A stretch of DNA of 12,859 nucleotides from Bacteroidales bacterium (GCA_025350385.1 JANXXZ010000530.1:1-12859), one strand, 5' to 3'; numbered from the stretch's first letter, positions 1-8,107 are shown. Program-made: numbers and translations. Notes: generated by a model from the sequence alone, not told the origin.

Positions 1-425
1 AGGAAAAGTCCAGCTACTGACAGGAATACGCCGATCCATAGGTTGCGTCCTGTAACCTGCCCGATGAACAACCCGATAACAGGCACAATTATTATGTATA
101 GCCCGGTAATAAAACCCGCTTTCCCTGCCGAAGTCCAAACCATTCCAGCCTGCTGAAGAGAGGCGCCGATAAACAATACTCCACCAGCCAGCAGCCCACC
201 TTTAACAAGATCCGTCAATTCCGGCTTTATCTGCTGCTCCTGTTTACGCTGGAACCAGAGTATGGGGAGTAATGAAATGCTTCCTAGAGCAAAGCGGATT
301 CCATTGTACGTGAAAGGTCCCAGGTATTGCATCCCCATTCGTTGTGCCACAAAAGCAAATCCCCATATTGCTGCAGTTATCCACAGCATCATCATCGCTC
401 TATTATTGTTTTGGAGGTTCTTCAT
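1..425 (-). CDS. DMT/EamA family permease, N-terminal part (cut by window edge)
   Basis: The reverse strand reads open from an ATG at 425 to the window edge, giving about 141 residues. They are very hydrophobic, with helices near residues 11-28, 37-56, 73-93 and 102-121. The stretch TSAGKAGFITGLYIIIVPV (about residues 98-116) is typical of the first EamA repeat of drug/metabolite transporters. Such proteins usually have ten helices in two EamA repeats and about 290-300 residues, so roughly half is missing beyond position 1. It would sit in the inner membrane and export a metabolite or small molecule; the substrate cannot be told from sequence. The gene is divergent from pepE and shares the 426-588 spacer with it. 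I found no exact TAnnTTTG box on its strand. Family call is solid, substrate unknown. Confidence 0.85.
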   Translation of the reverse strand, partial: MKNLQNNNRAMMMLWITAAIWGFAFVAQRMGMQYLGPFTYNGIRFALGSISLLPILWFQRKQEQQIKPELTDLVKGGLLAGGVLFIGASLQQAGMVWTSAGKAGFITGLYIIIVPVIGLFIGQVTGRNLWIGVFLSVAGLF

Positions 426-507
426 CCCGGGAACTTGTGGATTTGTCAGTAAATTTTCCCTGATAAAAATATTTCGGCAGGTTGGAACCCGGGTGGAATT
501 ATTTTCA

Positions 508-515
508 TAGGTTTG
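508..515 (+). promoter_or_regulatory. Bacteroidota -7 promoter box for pepE
   Basis: TAGGTTTG matches the phylum's TAnnTTTG -7 consensus exactly. A TTGG lies at 482-485, 23 nt upstream of the box, at the long end of the known -33/-7 spacing. Transcription would begin near 521-523, leaving a leader of about 65 nt to the preferred pepE start at 589. The match is seen in the sequence; promoter activity is inferred. Confidence 0.5.
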
Positions 516-588
516 CTTAGACTTATCCTGCTGATTATGGCAGGTGAGAACGTTAAATAAACGGACTACTATGGATTCATTTGATGAG

Positions 589-1311
589 ATGAAATTACTG
601 CTTTTAAGCAATTCTACAAACGCAGGGCAAGAATACCTTGGATGGCCGAAAGAAATGATCAGGGAATTCCTGGTAAAACACGGGATAAAAAAATGTCTTT
701 TTGTGCCCTATGCCGGTGTCACCATAAACTATAAGGAGTATGCTGACACTGTTCAGAAAGTATTTGCCGGATTGGGATGTGAACTGGAATCGGTTCACAA
801 CCAGGCTGATCCTGCTAAATCCGTTCGCGAAAGTGATTGCATTGTGGTAGGTGGTGGTAACACATTCAAACTGGTACAACTCATGCACGAAAAGGGAATC
901 ATGGAACCGATCAGGGAGATGGTATCAGGCGGAACCCCGTTCATTGGCTGGAGTGCAGGAGCCAATGTTGCCTGCCCAAGTATGAAAACTACCAACGACA
1001 TGCCCATTGTTCAGCCTGTGAGTTTTGATACCCTGAACCTGGTACCTTTCCAGATCAATCCTCATTACCTGGACGCAAGTCCGCTGGGACACGGAGGTGA
1101 AACGCGTGAGCAACGTATCCTTGAGTTCCTGGAAGTAAACAGGAAGACTACGGTAGTTGGATTGCGCGAAGCCACTGCGTTGTGGTACGATAACGGGCAT
1201 ATTTCGTTAAAGGGTATCAGGCCGATGCGTGTTTTCAGGTATCATACCGTACCGGTTGAATACGAACATGGCTCGGATATCGATTTCCTGCTTCACCCGG
1301 AGGTTGTTTAA
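589..1311 (+). CDS. pepE: Dipeptidase E (alpha-aspartyl dipeptidase, peptidase family S51)
   Basis: This cytoplasmic serine peptidase hydrolyses dipeptides with an N-terminal aspartate. The frame is open from a GTG at 544, with ATGs at 571 and 589. I chose 589 because the product then begins MKLLLLSNST, aligning with E. coli PepE (MELLLLSNST), and is 240 residues against 229. Family motifs are intact: GGGNTFKL at 88-95, the nucleophile elbow GWSAGAN with Ser122, TTNDMPIV at 134-141, NPHY with His159, and GLREATALW with Glu194. Ser122, His159 and Glu194 correspond to the Ser120-His157-Glu192 triad of the Salmonella enzyme, each offset by two, so the enzyme should be active. There is no signal peptide. 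It is transcribed alone, with a promoter box at 508 and a terminator at 1336-1380. Confidence 0.96.
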   Translation: MKLLLLSNSTNAGQEYLGWPKEMIREFLVKHGIKKCLFVPYAGVTINYKEYADTVQKVFAGLGCELESVHNQADPAKSVRESDCIVVGGGNTFKLVQLMHEKGIMEPIREMVSGGTPFIGWSAGANVACPSMKTTNDMPIVQPVSFDTLNLVPFQINPHYLDASPLGHGGETREQRILEFLEVNRKTTVVGLREATALWYDNGHISLKGIRPMRVFRYHTVPVEYEHGSDIDFLLHPEVV

Positions 1312-1335
1312 ATTCAGCAAATAGTAATATATCAG

Positions 1336-1380
1336 GGAGTGAGTTCTGACTGGAAAATCAGGTGCAACTCACTCCTTTTT
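1336..1380 (+). terminator. Intrinsic terminator after pepE
   Basis: A perfect 10-bp inverted repeat, GGAGTGAGTT (1336-1345) with AACTCACTCC (1366-1375), is followed at once by TTTTT. A second short pairing inside the loop (CTGA at 1346-1349 with TCAG at 1358-1361) lengthens the stem with a small bulge. It starts 24 nt after the pepE stop and separates pepE from guaA. Confidence 0.88.
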
Positions 1381-1573
1381 ATAATATATTTAGTGAACAA
1401 TTCCAGACTAATCAGGAGCAATAATTCATTATATAAACTGAGTGCTGAAATTTCCAGCCCTTTATCATAGACCGATACCAGATGGCAAACTGCTCTGTCT
1501 CCAGATATAAAACGGGTCCAAAACTTTACGAATTCCTTACCGGTGATGGATGAATAACTTCCTGCAATCTTGC

Positions 1574-1581
1574 TATCTTTG
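1574..1581 (+). promoter_or_regulatory. Bacteroidota -7 promoter box for guaA
   Basis: TATCTTTG is an exact TAnnTTTG box ending only 4 nt before the ATG at 1586. Initiation 5-7 nt after the box would fall on or next to the start codon, implying a leaderless or nearly leaderless mRNA. No clear TTG sits at the -33 position. The rest of the 1381-1573 spacer shows no open frame, stable hairpin or recognisable purine-riboswitch core. Confidence 0.55.
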
Positions 1582-1585
1582 CATC

Positions 1586-3115
1586 ATGCATGAAACAATC
1601 CTGATACTTGATTTCGGTTCGCAGTATACCCAACTCATAGCAAGACGGGTGCGTGAACTGAACGTATATTGTGAAATACACCCATTCAACCTTTTCCCGG
1701 CAATTGATGACAACATTAAAGGCGTAATCCTGTCAGGAAGTCCTTATTCGGTTCGTGATGCAGGTTCTCCAGTACCCGATCTCTCAGCTATCAAGGGAAA
1801 ACTGCCACTCCTTGGGGTTTGTTACGGGGCCCAGTTTCTTTCACTGAACAGCGGGGGAGAAGTCCTGCCTTCAAATACCCGCGAATACGGACGTGCCAAC
1901 CTTGAATTTATTAATACGGAGAATGAATTGCTCAAAGGCATGACTCCCGGCTGCCAGGTATGGATGTCGCACGGCGATACTATCAGGTTTGTTTCGGAAG
2001 GATTCAAAATCATAGCCAGTACACGCGATGTGGAAGTAGCCGGCTTCCAGATTACCGGGGAACAATCTTACGGAATTCAAGTCCACCCCGAGGTATATCA
2101 TTCGGTTGAAGGTTTGGTATTACTGGAAAATTTCATTGTCAACATTTGTTGTTGTTCCCAGTCATGGACTCCTGACCTGTTCGTAGAAACCAGTGTAGCC
2201 TGGTTGAAAGAAACTGTCGGAAATGATAAAGTAGTGTTGGGGCTTTCGGGAGGCGTCGATTCGTCGGTTGCTGCCATGCTCTTGCACAAAGCAATCGGAA
2301 CCCAGTTGCATTGCATATTCGTGGATAACGGATTGTTAAGAAAGAATGAATTTGAAACCGTGCTGGGTTCTTACCAGCATATGGGGTTGAATATTACCGG
2401 GGTTGACGCCAGGGAACAGTTCCTCAATGCACTCCTGGGCATCGCTGACCCGGAACTTAAACGCAAGGCGATTGGCAAAACTTTCATTGATATTTTTGAT
2501 TCAGAGGCCCACCGGATCGAGGAAGTGAAATGGCTGGCTCAGGGTACTATTTACCCTGATGTGATTGAATCGGTTTCGGTAAACGGTCCATCGGCGACCA
2601 TCAAATCGCATCATAATGTGGGCGGATTGCCTGATTATATGAAACTTAAGGTGATAGAACCCCTGAAGAGCCTGTTCAAAGACGAAGTACGACGCGTTGG
2701 TAAAACCCTGGGACTTGATCCAGCTATTCTAAATCGTCATCCTTTCCCCGGACCGGGCCTCGGAATAAGGATACTTGGGGATATAACCGCAGATAAAGTA
2801 AAGACCTTGCAGGAAGCCGATTATATCTATATCGAAGGGTTAAAGAAATACGGGTTGTATGAAACCGTATGGCAAGCCGGAACCATCCTGTTACCTGTAC
2901 AATCGGTCGGTGTGATGGGCGATGAACGCACCTATGAAAACGTTGTGGCATTGCGGGCAGTTGGTTCCACCGATGGTATGACTGCCGACTGGTCCCATCT
3001 TCCTTATGAATTCCTGGCTTATGTGTCGAGCGAGATCATTAATAAAGTGAAAGGTGTGAACCGCGTTGTCTACGATATCAGTTCAAAACCTCCCGCAACA
3101 ATTGAATGGGAGTAA
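1586..3115 (+). CDS. guaA: GMP synthase (glutamine-hydrolysing)
   Basis: GuaA converts XMP to GMP using ATP and ammonia released from glutamine, the last step of de novo GMP synthesis, in the cytoplasm. An in-frame ATG exists at 1550, but the added 12 residues would be encoded by the promoter box, and the family begins with (I/L)LDFGSQ right after the start, so 1586 is preferred (509 residues, normal length). The class I glutamine amidotransferase domain (about 1-190) has GVCYGAQ with Cys79 and HPE with His167 and Glu169. The ATP pyrophosphatase domain begins near 195 with the PP-loop SGGVDSS at 221-227. The C-terminal dimerisation domain carries RHPFPGPGLGIRI and ends PPATIEWE, the usual family ending. 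All catalytic residues are present. It is probably monocistronic; no convincing hairpin terminator follows. Confidence 0.98.
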   Translation: MHETILILDFGSQYTQLIARRVRELNVYCEIHPFNLFPAIDDNIKGVILSGSPYSVRDAGSPVPDLSAIKGKLPLLGVCYGAQFLSLNSGGEVLPSNTREYGRANLEFINTENELLKGMTPGCQVWMSHGDTIRFVSEGFKIIASTRDVEVAGFQITGEQSYGIQVHPEVYHSVEGLVLLENFIVNICCCSQSWTPDLFVETSVAWLKETVGNDKVVLGLSGGVDSSVAAMLLHKAIGTQLHCIFVDNGLLRKNEFETVLGSYQHMGLNITGVDAREQFLNALLGIADPELKRKAIGKTFIDIFDSEAHRIEEVKWLAQGTIYPDVIESVSVNGPSATIKSHHNVGGLPDYMKLKVIEPLKSLFKDEVRRVGKTLGLDPAILNRHPFPGPGLGIRILGDITADKVKTLQEADYIYIEGLKKYGLYETVWQAGTILLPVQSVGVMGDERTYENVVALRAVGSTDGMTADWSHLPYEFLAYVSSEIINKVKGVNRVVYDISSKPPATIEWE

Positions 3116-3252
3116 ATATTTTTCGGATTGCCAAAACTGGTCTTTTAGCCCGATAATATGCAGAAAAATCTGTTCTGATGATTCGATCAACGCCGTTAAT
3201 TACATTATTGATTGCAAAACAAACAAACGATAACCTGACAGCAAAATAAGCA

Positions 3253-5277
3253 ATGAAGAAGCTTTCAATCCTAATGATCCTGCTGGTACTGCTTTTGCAG
3301 CATACCCCTGTGCTGGCCCAGGAGACAATCGTTACGCGATCATTCATTATAGAACAATACAAGGGTAAGCCATATTATCTTCATTTTGTAAAGAAGGGAG
3401 AAGCCGTAGTTGCTATCGCGAAAGCATATAATGTAACCGTTGATGAATTGCAGCTAGAGAATCCGGAAATGCTTAAAGGACTTAAAACGGATGAAGTCTT
3501 GCGGATTCCACAGCGCCCTCCGTCTGAAATTGAAAAGCCTAAAACAGAATCAAAACCCGAAATTAAGGTTGAACCACGGGTTGAACAAAAAACCGAGATC
3601 AAAACGGAAATTCAAAAAAAACCTATTACACCTGCTATTAAGCAGGCAATTGCATCTGTATATATAGTTAAGAAAAAGGAGACCTTATATGGGATTTCTA
3701 AACAATTTAATGTTTCAGTTGACGATATTCTACTTGTAAATCCCCAGATGCAGTCGCTCCAGGAAGGAATGGAGATTAATATACCTAAGTCAGCGGATGA
3801 AACCAGGCCGACTGAAAAGCTCCCTTTGAAGCCCACGGTTAAGACTGCTCAACCTACTATTATTAATGATATGCCGGGAAACTATAAGGAAATCACTGTG
3901 CAGAAAGGACAGACTGCCTACAGCATTTCAAAGCAATATGGAATAACGGTCGATCAGTTCAATAGCCTGAATCCCGATGCTGTTCAAGGATTAAAAACTG
4001 ACCAGGTTGTGAGAGTGCCTGCCTCAAAATCGGAGATTGAAACAGTTAAGGTGAAATCAACCGAAGGAAAGTCGAAGGAACCGATAGAGCAAGTAAAAAT
4101 CAAGCCGGTGGTTGAAAAGAAATCATTTCGTGCGTCAGTAACGAGGGACTCTTGTTTCAGTAACAGTAACATTGCCAGGACTTATGAAATCGCATTGCTG
4201 CTGCCCCTCGCGCTTGAAGAGTCCGACAGTATCATAGCCCAGGGCGATAACTCTGCAAAATCACTAAGGGATTATAAAGCTTTCGATTTGTTCCAGTTCT
4301 ACACCGGAGTGATACTGGCTGCTGATTCTCTGGAAAAAGAAGGATTCAGAGCACATATCAATGTTTTTGATGCTGACCAGGAAGGAGATACAGCCAAGAT
4401 AAAAAGGACGCTGCGTAAAAATGATCTTTCCAAAATGGACCTGATCATTGGTCCTGTTTTCGTATCCGGGTTTAACGTAGCTTCGAGATATGCCCTTCGT
4501 GAAAAGATAAATATTGTGAATCCTCTTTCACGACGCGATAAGATTGTTGACGGGAATCCTTTCGTATACAAAACCCAGCCATCGGACGAATCAATCGCTG
4601 ATGGCATGAGTGGGTTCATTGCCGAAAAATACCCCAACGCCAACATTATTGTGATCCGGAACGGGAATAAAGAATTGGCTTCATTGTATGAAGCATTCAT
4701 CAAATCAGTGAAACGAAATGATATCCTTTCAAAAATCAAGGTCAAGGAAGTTAATTATTCAACCGAAGCATTTCAGGGTGTTACAAAAGCTCTTGCTTCG
4801 GATAAGCGAAATATCATCCTTATGTTTACACTTAGCCGTTCGCTGGTGCCTAATTTTGCCTCGCGTCTCAACAGTTATGTCAAAACAAATGAAATTACCC
4901 TGTTCGGGATGCCCGGCTGGGAAAATATTGAGATGGAAACAGATTTTCTTGTAAACCTTGATTACCATCAGTTCAGTTCGTCGTTTGTGAATTATGAGAG
5001 TGAGCCTGTGAAACAATTCGTAAAACAGTTCCGGTCAGCATGCGGCGCCGAACCCCTGTCGGATAAACAGGCTTTCCTGGGATTTGATGTTGGCTGGTAT
5101 TTCTTCCAGGCATTAATGAACTATGGAGCCGATTTTGGACCTTGCCTGAAATACCTGGATGTGAACGGATTGCAATATAATTTCCGTTTCACAGCCAATT
5201 CAGCCCGCGATGGCTATCAGAATTCTTCATATAAAATTATTAGGCTGCAGGATTATAAGTGGGTGGAGGCCAGGTAG
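3253..5277 (+). CDS. Exported protein with three LysM domains and a periplasmic-binding-protein fold
   Basis: The 674-residue product starts with a signal peptide (MKKLSILMILLVLLL, cleavage likely after VLA at residue 22, no lipobox). Three LysM peptidoglycan-binding domains follow at about 41-86, 136-178 and 211-256. They carry the usual (V)KKGE/Q-T-x-x-x-I-(A/S)K-x-(Y/F)-x-(V/I)-(S/T)-V-D core and end in (I/V)P. The linkers (about 90-130 and 179-205) are rich in Lys, Glu, Pro and Thr. From about 310 the chain resembles the type 1 periplasmic-binding-protein fold (YEIALLLPLALEES, then MDLIIGPVF), as in LppC/YraM-like and amino-acid-binding proteins. The likely role is a wall-anchored periplasmic protein linked to peptidoglycan or its synthases. 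The domains are clear; the function is inferred and no ligand can be named. It follows guaA by 137 bp; I saw no exact -7 box there. Confidence 0.85.
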   Translation: MKKLSILMILLVLLLQHTPVLAQETIVTRSFIIEQYKGKPYYLHFVKKGEAVVAIAKAYNVTVDELQLENPEMLKGLKTDEVLRIPQRPPSEIEKPKTESKPEIKVEPRVEQKTEIKTEIQKKPITPAIKQAIASVYIVKKKETLYGISKQFNVSVDDILLVNPQMQSLQEGMEINIPKSADETRPTEKLPLKPTVKTAQPTIINDMPGNYKEITVQKGQTAYSISKQYGITVDQFNSLNPDAVQGLKTDQVVRVPASKSEIETVKVKSTEGKSKEPIEQVKIKPVVEKKSFRASVTRDSCFSNSNIARTYEIALLLPLALEESDSIIAQGDNSAKSLRDYKAFDLFQFYTGVILAADSLEKEGFRAHINVFDADQEGDTAKIKRTLRKNDLSKMDLIIGPVFVSGFNVASRYALREKINIVNPLSRRDKIVDGNPFVYKTQPSDESIADGMSGFIAEKYPNANIIVIRNGNKELASLYEAFIKSVKRNDILSKIKVKEVNYSTEAFQGVTKALASDKRNIILMFTLSRSLVPNFASRLNSYVKTNEITLFGMPGWENIEMETDFLVNLDYHQFSSSFVNYESEPVKQFVKQFRSACGAEPLSDKQAFLGFDVGWYFFQALMNYGADFGPCLKYLDVNGLQYNFRFTANSARDGYQNSSYKIIRLQDYKWVEAR

Positions 5278-5347
5278 ATTGCGGAGGCTTCTAGATTTTT
5301 AATATTTTCGTGGACACTGCCTGAAATGACAAGGCGACCGGGCTACT

Positions 5348-5475
5348 GGGAGAAGGGGAGAGTGTTAGAAAAGGAGAAAGGGGGACAAGGAGACATGGAG
5401 AGAGTGGGACAAATAACCAATAACTAATAGCTGATAACCATCTTCACGCAGTACTCAGCACACAGCACACAGCAC
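5348..5475. repeat. Degenerate heptad (7-bp period) repeat array
   Basis: This convergent spacer between the LysM gene and znuB holds consecutive 7-bp words that keep one phase for about 18 units. The first third is purine-rich (GGGGAGA, GGACAAG, GTGGGAC). The middle is AATAAC-like (units starting 5411, 5418, 5425, 5432). The end is CAGC-like (ACTCAGC at 5453, ACACAGC at 5460 and 5467). The change of word does not break the phase: 5411, 5432, 5453 and 5467 all differ by multiples of 7. No open frame or strong hairpin was seen, and no convincing terminator for either flanking gene. The CAGC words read on the other strand as NGTGCTN, matching the array at 11539-11615. Confidence 0.7.
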
Positions 5476-5500
5476 TTTTCAGAATGAACCCGGTAACAGT

Positions 5501-6352
5501 TTAAGCTCCGTCCTGCAACGACCGTTGCATATGACCCCGTGTTTGCAGGCTTTTGAACAGCCTGGCAACCAGGAAAATCAGGACAAAAACAAAGATAATG
5601 GTAGCTCCTGAAGGGATATTCAGGTAATAGGAAATTATAAGTCCTGACATGGAACCCAGGAAACTGATGATGACAGAAAGAAACATAATTTTCTTCAGGT
5701 CGCTGACAAAAATATTGGCTGTAGTTTGCGGGATAGTCAGGTAAGAAATTACCAGGATTATGCCAGCGACGCGGATATGCAGCACTATAACCAGTGCCAC
5801 GAGGGCAAGTAACAGGTAATTCACTGTTTCAACCGGGGCATTGTGCGAACGGGCATATTCTTCGTCAAACGAAATGAAAAGTATGGTGCGGTAAAAAACC
5901 GTGAACAGGAGAAGGGTGAATACTGCCAGGCCTGCCATAAGATAAAGATCTATTGGTGTTACTGTAAGTATACTTCCGAACAGGTAAGTCATCAGGTTGG
6001 GCGCATAGCCTGGTGTGAGGAATATGAAAATAATACCGATCGCCATCCCGAGTGACCAGAGTATCCCTATTGCTGAATCTTCGCGAATTTCGCTGCGTTT
6101 TGATGCCAGCCTGATGCCGAGAGCGGTCAAGATACTGAAAAAGGCGGCCCCGAGCAGCGGATTCAATCCCAGGAAATAACCAAGCCCAATACCGCCAAAG
6201 GATGCATGGGTTATACCGCCACTGATAAAAACCATACGCCGGGCCACAATATAAGCCCCGATAATTCCGCAGGATATACTTGAAAGGAAGGCTGCTTCGG
6301 TTGCATGACGAAGGAAACTGTAGGCGAATATCCCAGAGATTGGATCAATCAT
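5501..6352 (-). CDS. znuB: Metal ABC transporter permease (ZnuB/TroC/MntB family)
   Basis: This is the inner-membrane channel subunit of an ABC-3 family importer for zinc or manganese, partner of the ATPase and receptor encoded just upstream. From the ATG at 6352 it has 283 residues, mostly membrane helices. The signature GGITHASFGGIGLGYFLG (about 45-62) is typical of the family, and VAGIILVISYLTIP (about 209-222) fits the later coupling region. An in-frame ATG 39 nt further upstream exists, but the 6352 start begins MIDPI directly before the first helix. At this start the gene overlaps the 3' end of znuC by 8 nt, which suggests translational coupling. The C-terminal tail (RGHMQRSLQDGA) is polar. 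Zinc rather than manganese is inferred from the His-rich partners. Confidence 0.9.
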   Translation of the reverse strand: MIDPISGIFAYSFLRHATEAAFLSSISCGIIGAYIVARRMVFISGGITHASFGGIGLGYFLGLNPLLGAAFFSILTALGIRLASKRSEIREDSAIGILWSLGMAIGIIFIFLTPGYAPNLMTYLFGSILTVTPIDLYLMAGLAVFTLLLFTVFYRTILFISFDEEYARSHNAPVETVNYLLLALVALVIVLHIRVAGIILVISYLTIPQTTANIFVSDLKKIMFLSVIISFLGSMSGLIISYYLNIPSGATIIFVFVLIFLVARLFKSLQTRGHMQRSLQDGA

Positions 6353-7100
6353 GGTGATGGTCGTGTTTCTGAAGGACAGTATGCGGAACATCGCCGTGCG
6401 TTATGATCTGCAGCGGACAATTATAGGCTGTGAGTTGCTCTTCGGTAATAACGTTCGATAAATGGTAATGCAAGGTTCTGTTTACGCAGGCAATAGTCTT
6501 AACAAAGTAGGAAATGGTTCCCACATCATGTGAAACAATCATAATAGCCATGTTCTTATTCAGTTCACTGAGCAATTCGTAAAGGTCACTCTCAAAACGG
6601 TTATCCACATAAGTGTTTGGCTCGTCGAGAATGAGCAACTTAGGCGAGGCAATCAATGCCCTGCTTATAAAAACCCGTTGCAGCTGCCCGCCCGAAAGTT
6701 CGGAAGTAGTTCGTAAAGCAAGGTTTTCAATACCCATGCGTCGCAGAAGATCCATTACTTTTTGTTTATCGGCGACAGAGTACCTTTCAAACCTGTTTTT
6801 TTCCGACATGAGTCCTGACAATACAATATCCAGCACTCTGATCGGGAATTTTTTATCGATATGCGACTGTTGTGGAAGGTAACCGGTAAAACTGCCGTTT
6901 GTGGCGCCGAATCGCTCAACTGTTCCCTGCAAGGGATTCAAAAGATTCAGGATTATTTTGATGAGGGTAGTTTTCCCTCCGCCGTTAGGCCCGATTACCC
7001 CGATAAAATCGCGCTCATTCACCGCAAAGTTCACATCCCTGAGTACGACTTCACGATCGTAACCAGCTGAAACATTGGTGAGCTGAAGGAGTTTCGTCAT
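6345..7100 (-). CDS. znuC: Metal ABC transporter ATP-binding protein
   Basis: This is the cytoplasmic ATPase of the metal importer, 251 residues. Its motifs are complete: Walker A GPNGGGKTT (37-45), Q-loop glutamine near 77, signature LSGGQLQR (135-142), Walker B LLILDE (155-160) followed by PNTYVD, and the switch histidine in VSHD (His191). The C-terminus is histidine-rich: HGDVPH at 235-240 and then HDHHHD at the very end (246-251). This may bind metal and sense or buffer the imported ion, as His-rich segments do in other zinc proteins; that role is inferred. The last codons overlap the start of znuB by 8 nt. It begins 57 nt after the znuA stop, with no intervening terminator. No Shine-Dalgarno sequence precedes the ATG, as is common in this phylum. 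Confidence 0.92.
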   Translation of the reverse strand: MTKLLQLTNVSAGYDREVVLRDVNFAVNERDFIGVIGPNGGGKTTLIKIILNLLNPLQGTVERFGATNGSFTGYLPQQSHIDKKFPIRVLDIVLSGLMSEKNRFERYSVADKQKVMDLLRRMGIENLALRTTSELSGGQLQRVFISRALIASPKLLILDEPNTYVDNRFESDLYELLSELNKNMAIMIVSHDVGTISYFVKTIACVNRTLHYHLSNVITEEQLTAYNCPLQIITHGDVPHTVLQKHDHHHD

Positions 7101-7157
7101 TCGGATCCGTTATGCAGAATGTAAAATGTGACAGGATTGAATCGGTTATAAAGATAG

Positions 7158-8027
7158 TCAGTTTTCGGCTATCAGGTCGGCGAGGTGCATCATATTGGCT
7201 GGCCAGTTGGCCGACATGGGATCAAATACCACCACTTTAGCACCGATTTCACCGGCAATGGCCTCGGCGTGCCGTACATCAAACTCTTTTGAGATATAGA
7301 TTACCCTGATCTTTTTTATTCTGGCCAGGTCGATGAGTTCACGCAGGTGCGAAGGGGATGGTTCTTTGCCTTCATCTTCAATGCTTATCTGTTGAAGGTT
7401 ATAATCGCGCGCAAAATAAGCCAGGGCCGGGTGAAACAGCATGATTGCCTTTCCTGGGCAACATTCCAGTTTCTTCCTGATATAATTATCAACCGAATCA
7501 GCAACCTTGTAGAACCTTGCCTGATTCTTCCTGTAGAAGACACTGTTTGCGCTGTCAATACTGATGAATGCGTTGCAGATGGTGGCAGCCTGGATTTTCA
7601 CAGCTTTGGGAGAAAGCCAGGTATGGGGATCAATTCCCCTGCCGTCATGCTGATCGCTTTCATGCTGATGGCCTTCAATGAGTTGGATACCCCGGCTGGT
7701 ATTCACCACTTTTAATACTGGCTGGGCTGCGGTAAAGCGGGGCAGCCAGTTTTGTTCAAAATCAAGAGGCCCTATTGTAAAATAGATTTTGGCTCCGGAC
7801 ATTTTCTCCATGTCGCGGGGTGTTGGTTCAAAGGTTTCATGGTTAGCCCCGGGCGGAAGCATGAGCTGCACCTGGAATTTATTGCCGGCAATTTGTTCGA
7901 CTATGTATTTCTGAGGAAGAATACTGACGGTTACTATACTGACGGAAGCATCTTTTGACTGGCTTTTGCAGCCAGTTAATGAGAGGCAAACCAGGAAAGT
8001 GTTTATGAAAAAGGTCAATCGTGTCAA
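7158..8027 (-). CDS. znuA: Metal-binding lipoprotein of ABC importer (ZnuA/TroA family)
   Basis: This is the periplasmic receptor that delivers Zn2+ (or Mn2+) to the permease, in the cluster A-I solute-binding family, 289 residues. The N-terminus is a lipoprotein signal with lipobox LTGC (Cys20). Likely metal ligands are His63 (NHETFEP), His135 (DPHTW), His199 (FHPALAYF) and Asp269 (VFDP), matching the three-His plus acidic site of ZnuA. A short His-rich loop (GHQHESDQHD, 119-128) lies just before DPHTW. Long versions of this loop mark zinc-specific members, so zinc is favoured but not proven. No ATG fits: the frame upstream is closed by a TAA, leaving a TTG at 8027 (used here) or another TTG at 8018. 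It heads the znuA-znuC-znuB operon, 24 nt from a -7 box. Confidence 0.9.
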   Translation of the reverse strand: MTRLTFFINTFLVCLSLTGCKSQSKDASVSIVTVSILPQKYIVEQIAGNKFQVQLMLPPGANHETFEPTPRDMEKMSGAKIYFTIGPLDFEQNWLPRFTAAQPVLKVVNTSRGIQLIEGHQHESDQHDGRGIDPHTWLSPKAVKIQAATICNAFISIDSANSVFYRKNQARFYKVADSVDNYIRKKLECCPGKAIMLFHPALAYFARDYNLQQISIEDEGKEPSPSHLRELIDLARIKKIRVIYISKEFDVRHAEAIAGEIGAKVVVFDPMSANWPANMMHLADLIAEN

Positions 8028-8050
8028 AGCAAACAGTTTATTGATTTATG

Positions 8051-8058
8051 CAAAGGTA
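8051..8058 (-). promoter_or_regulatory. Bacteroidota -7 promoter box for the znu operon
   Basis: On the reverse strand the bases read TACCTTTG, an exact TAnnTTTG match ending 23 nt before the TTG start of znuA. A transcript starting about 6 nt after the box would have a leader of only about 17-18 nt. No clear TTG is present at the expected -33 position. Confidence 0.5.
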
Positions 8059-8107
8059 GTGAAACGGGATAATTCATAAGGAGAGTAATCTTAACTCAAT
8101 ACTACGA

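Noticed and set aside
262..510. Open frame on the + strand over the DMT gene
   Set aside because: It lies antisense to a clear EamA permease, and its translation shows no family features.
1381..1573. Purine riboswitch before guaA
   Set aside because: No conserved core or paired junction could be found, and the promoter box lies downstream of this region.
1550..1585. Upstream ATG extending guaA by 12 residues
   Set aside because: The extension would be encoded by the exact -7 box, and GuaA proteins start close to the LDFGSQ motif.
4299..4745. 148-residue antisense open frame in the LysM gene
   Set aside because: It is a shadow of the well-supported LysM/periplasmic-fold frame, with no domain or start signal of its own.
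7347..7715. 122-residue + strand open frame over znuA
   Set aside because: It is antisense to a receptor with lipobox and metal ligands, and its composition is not protein-like.
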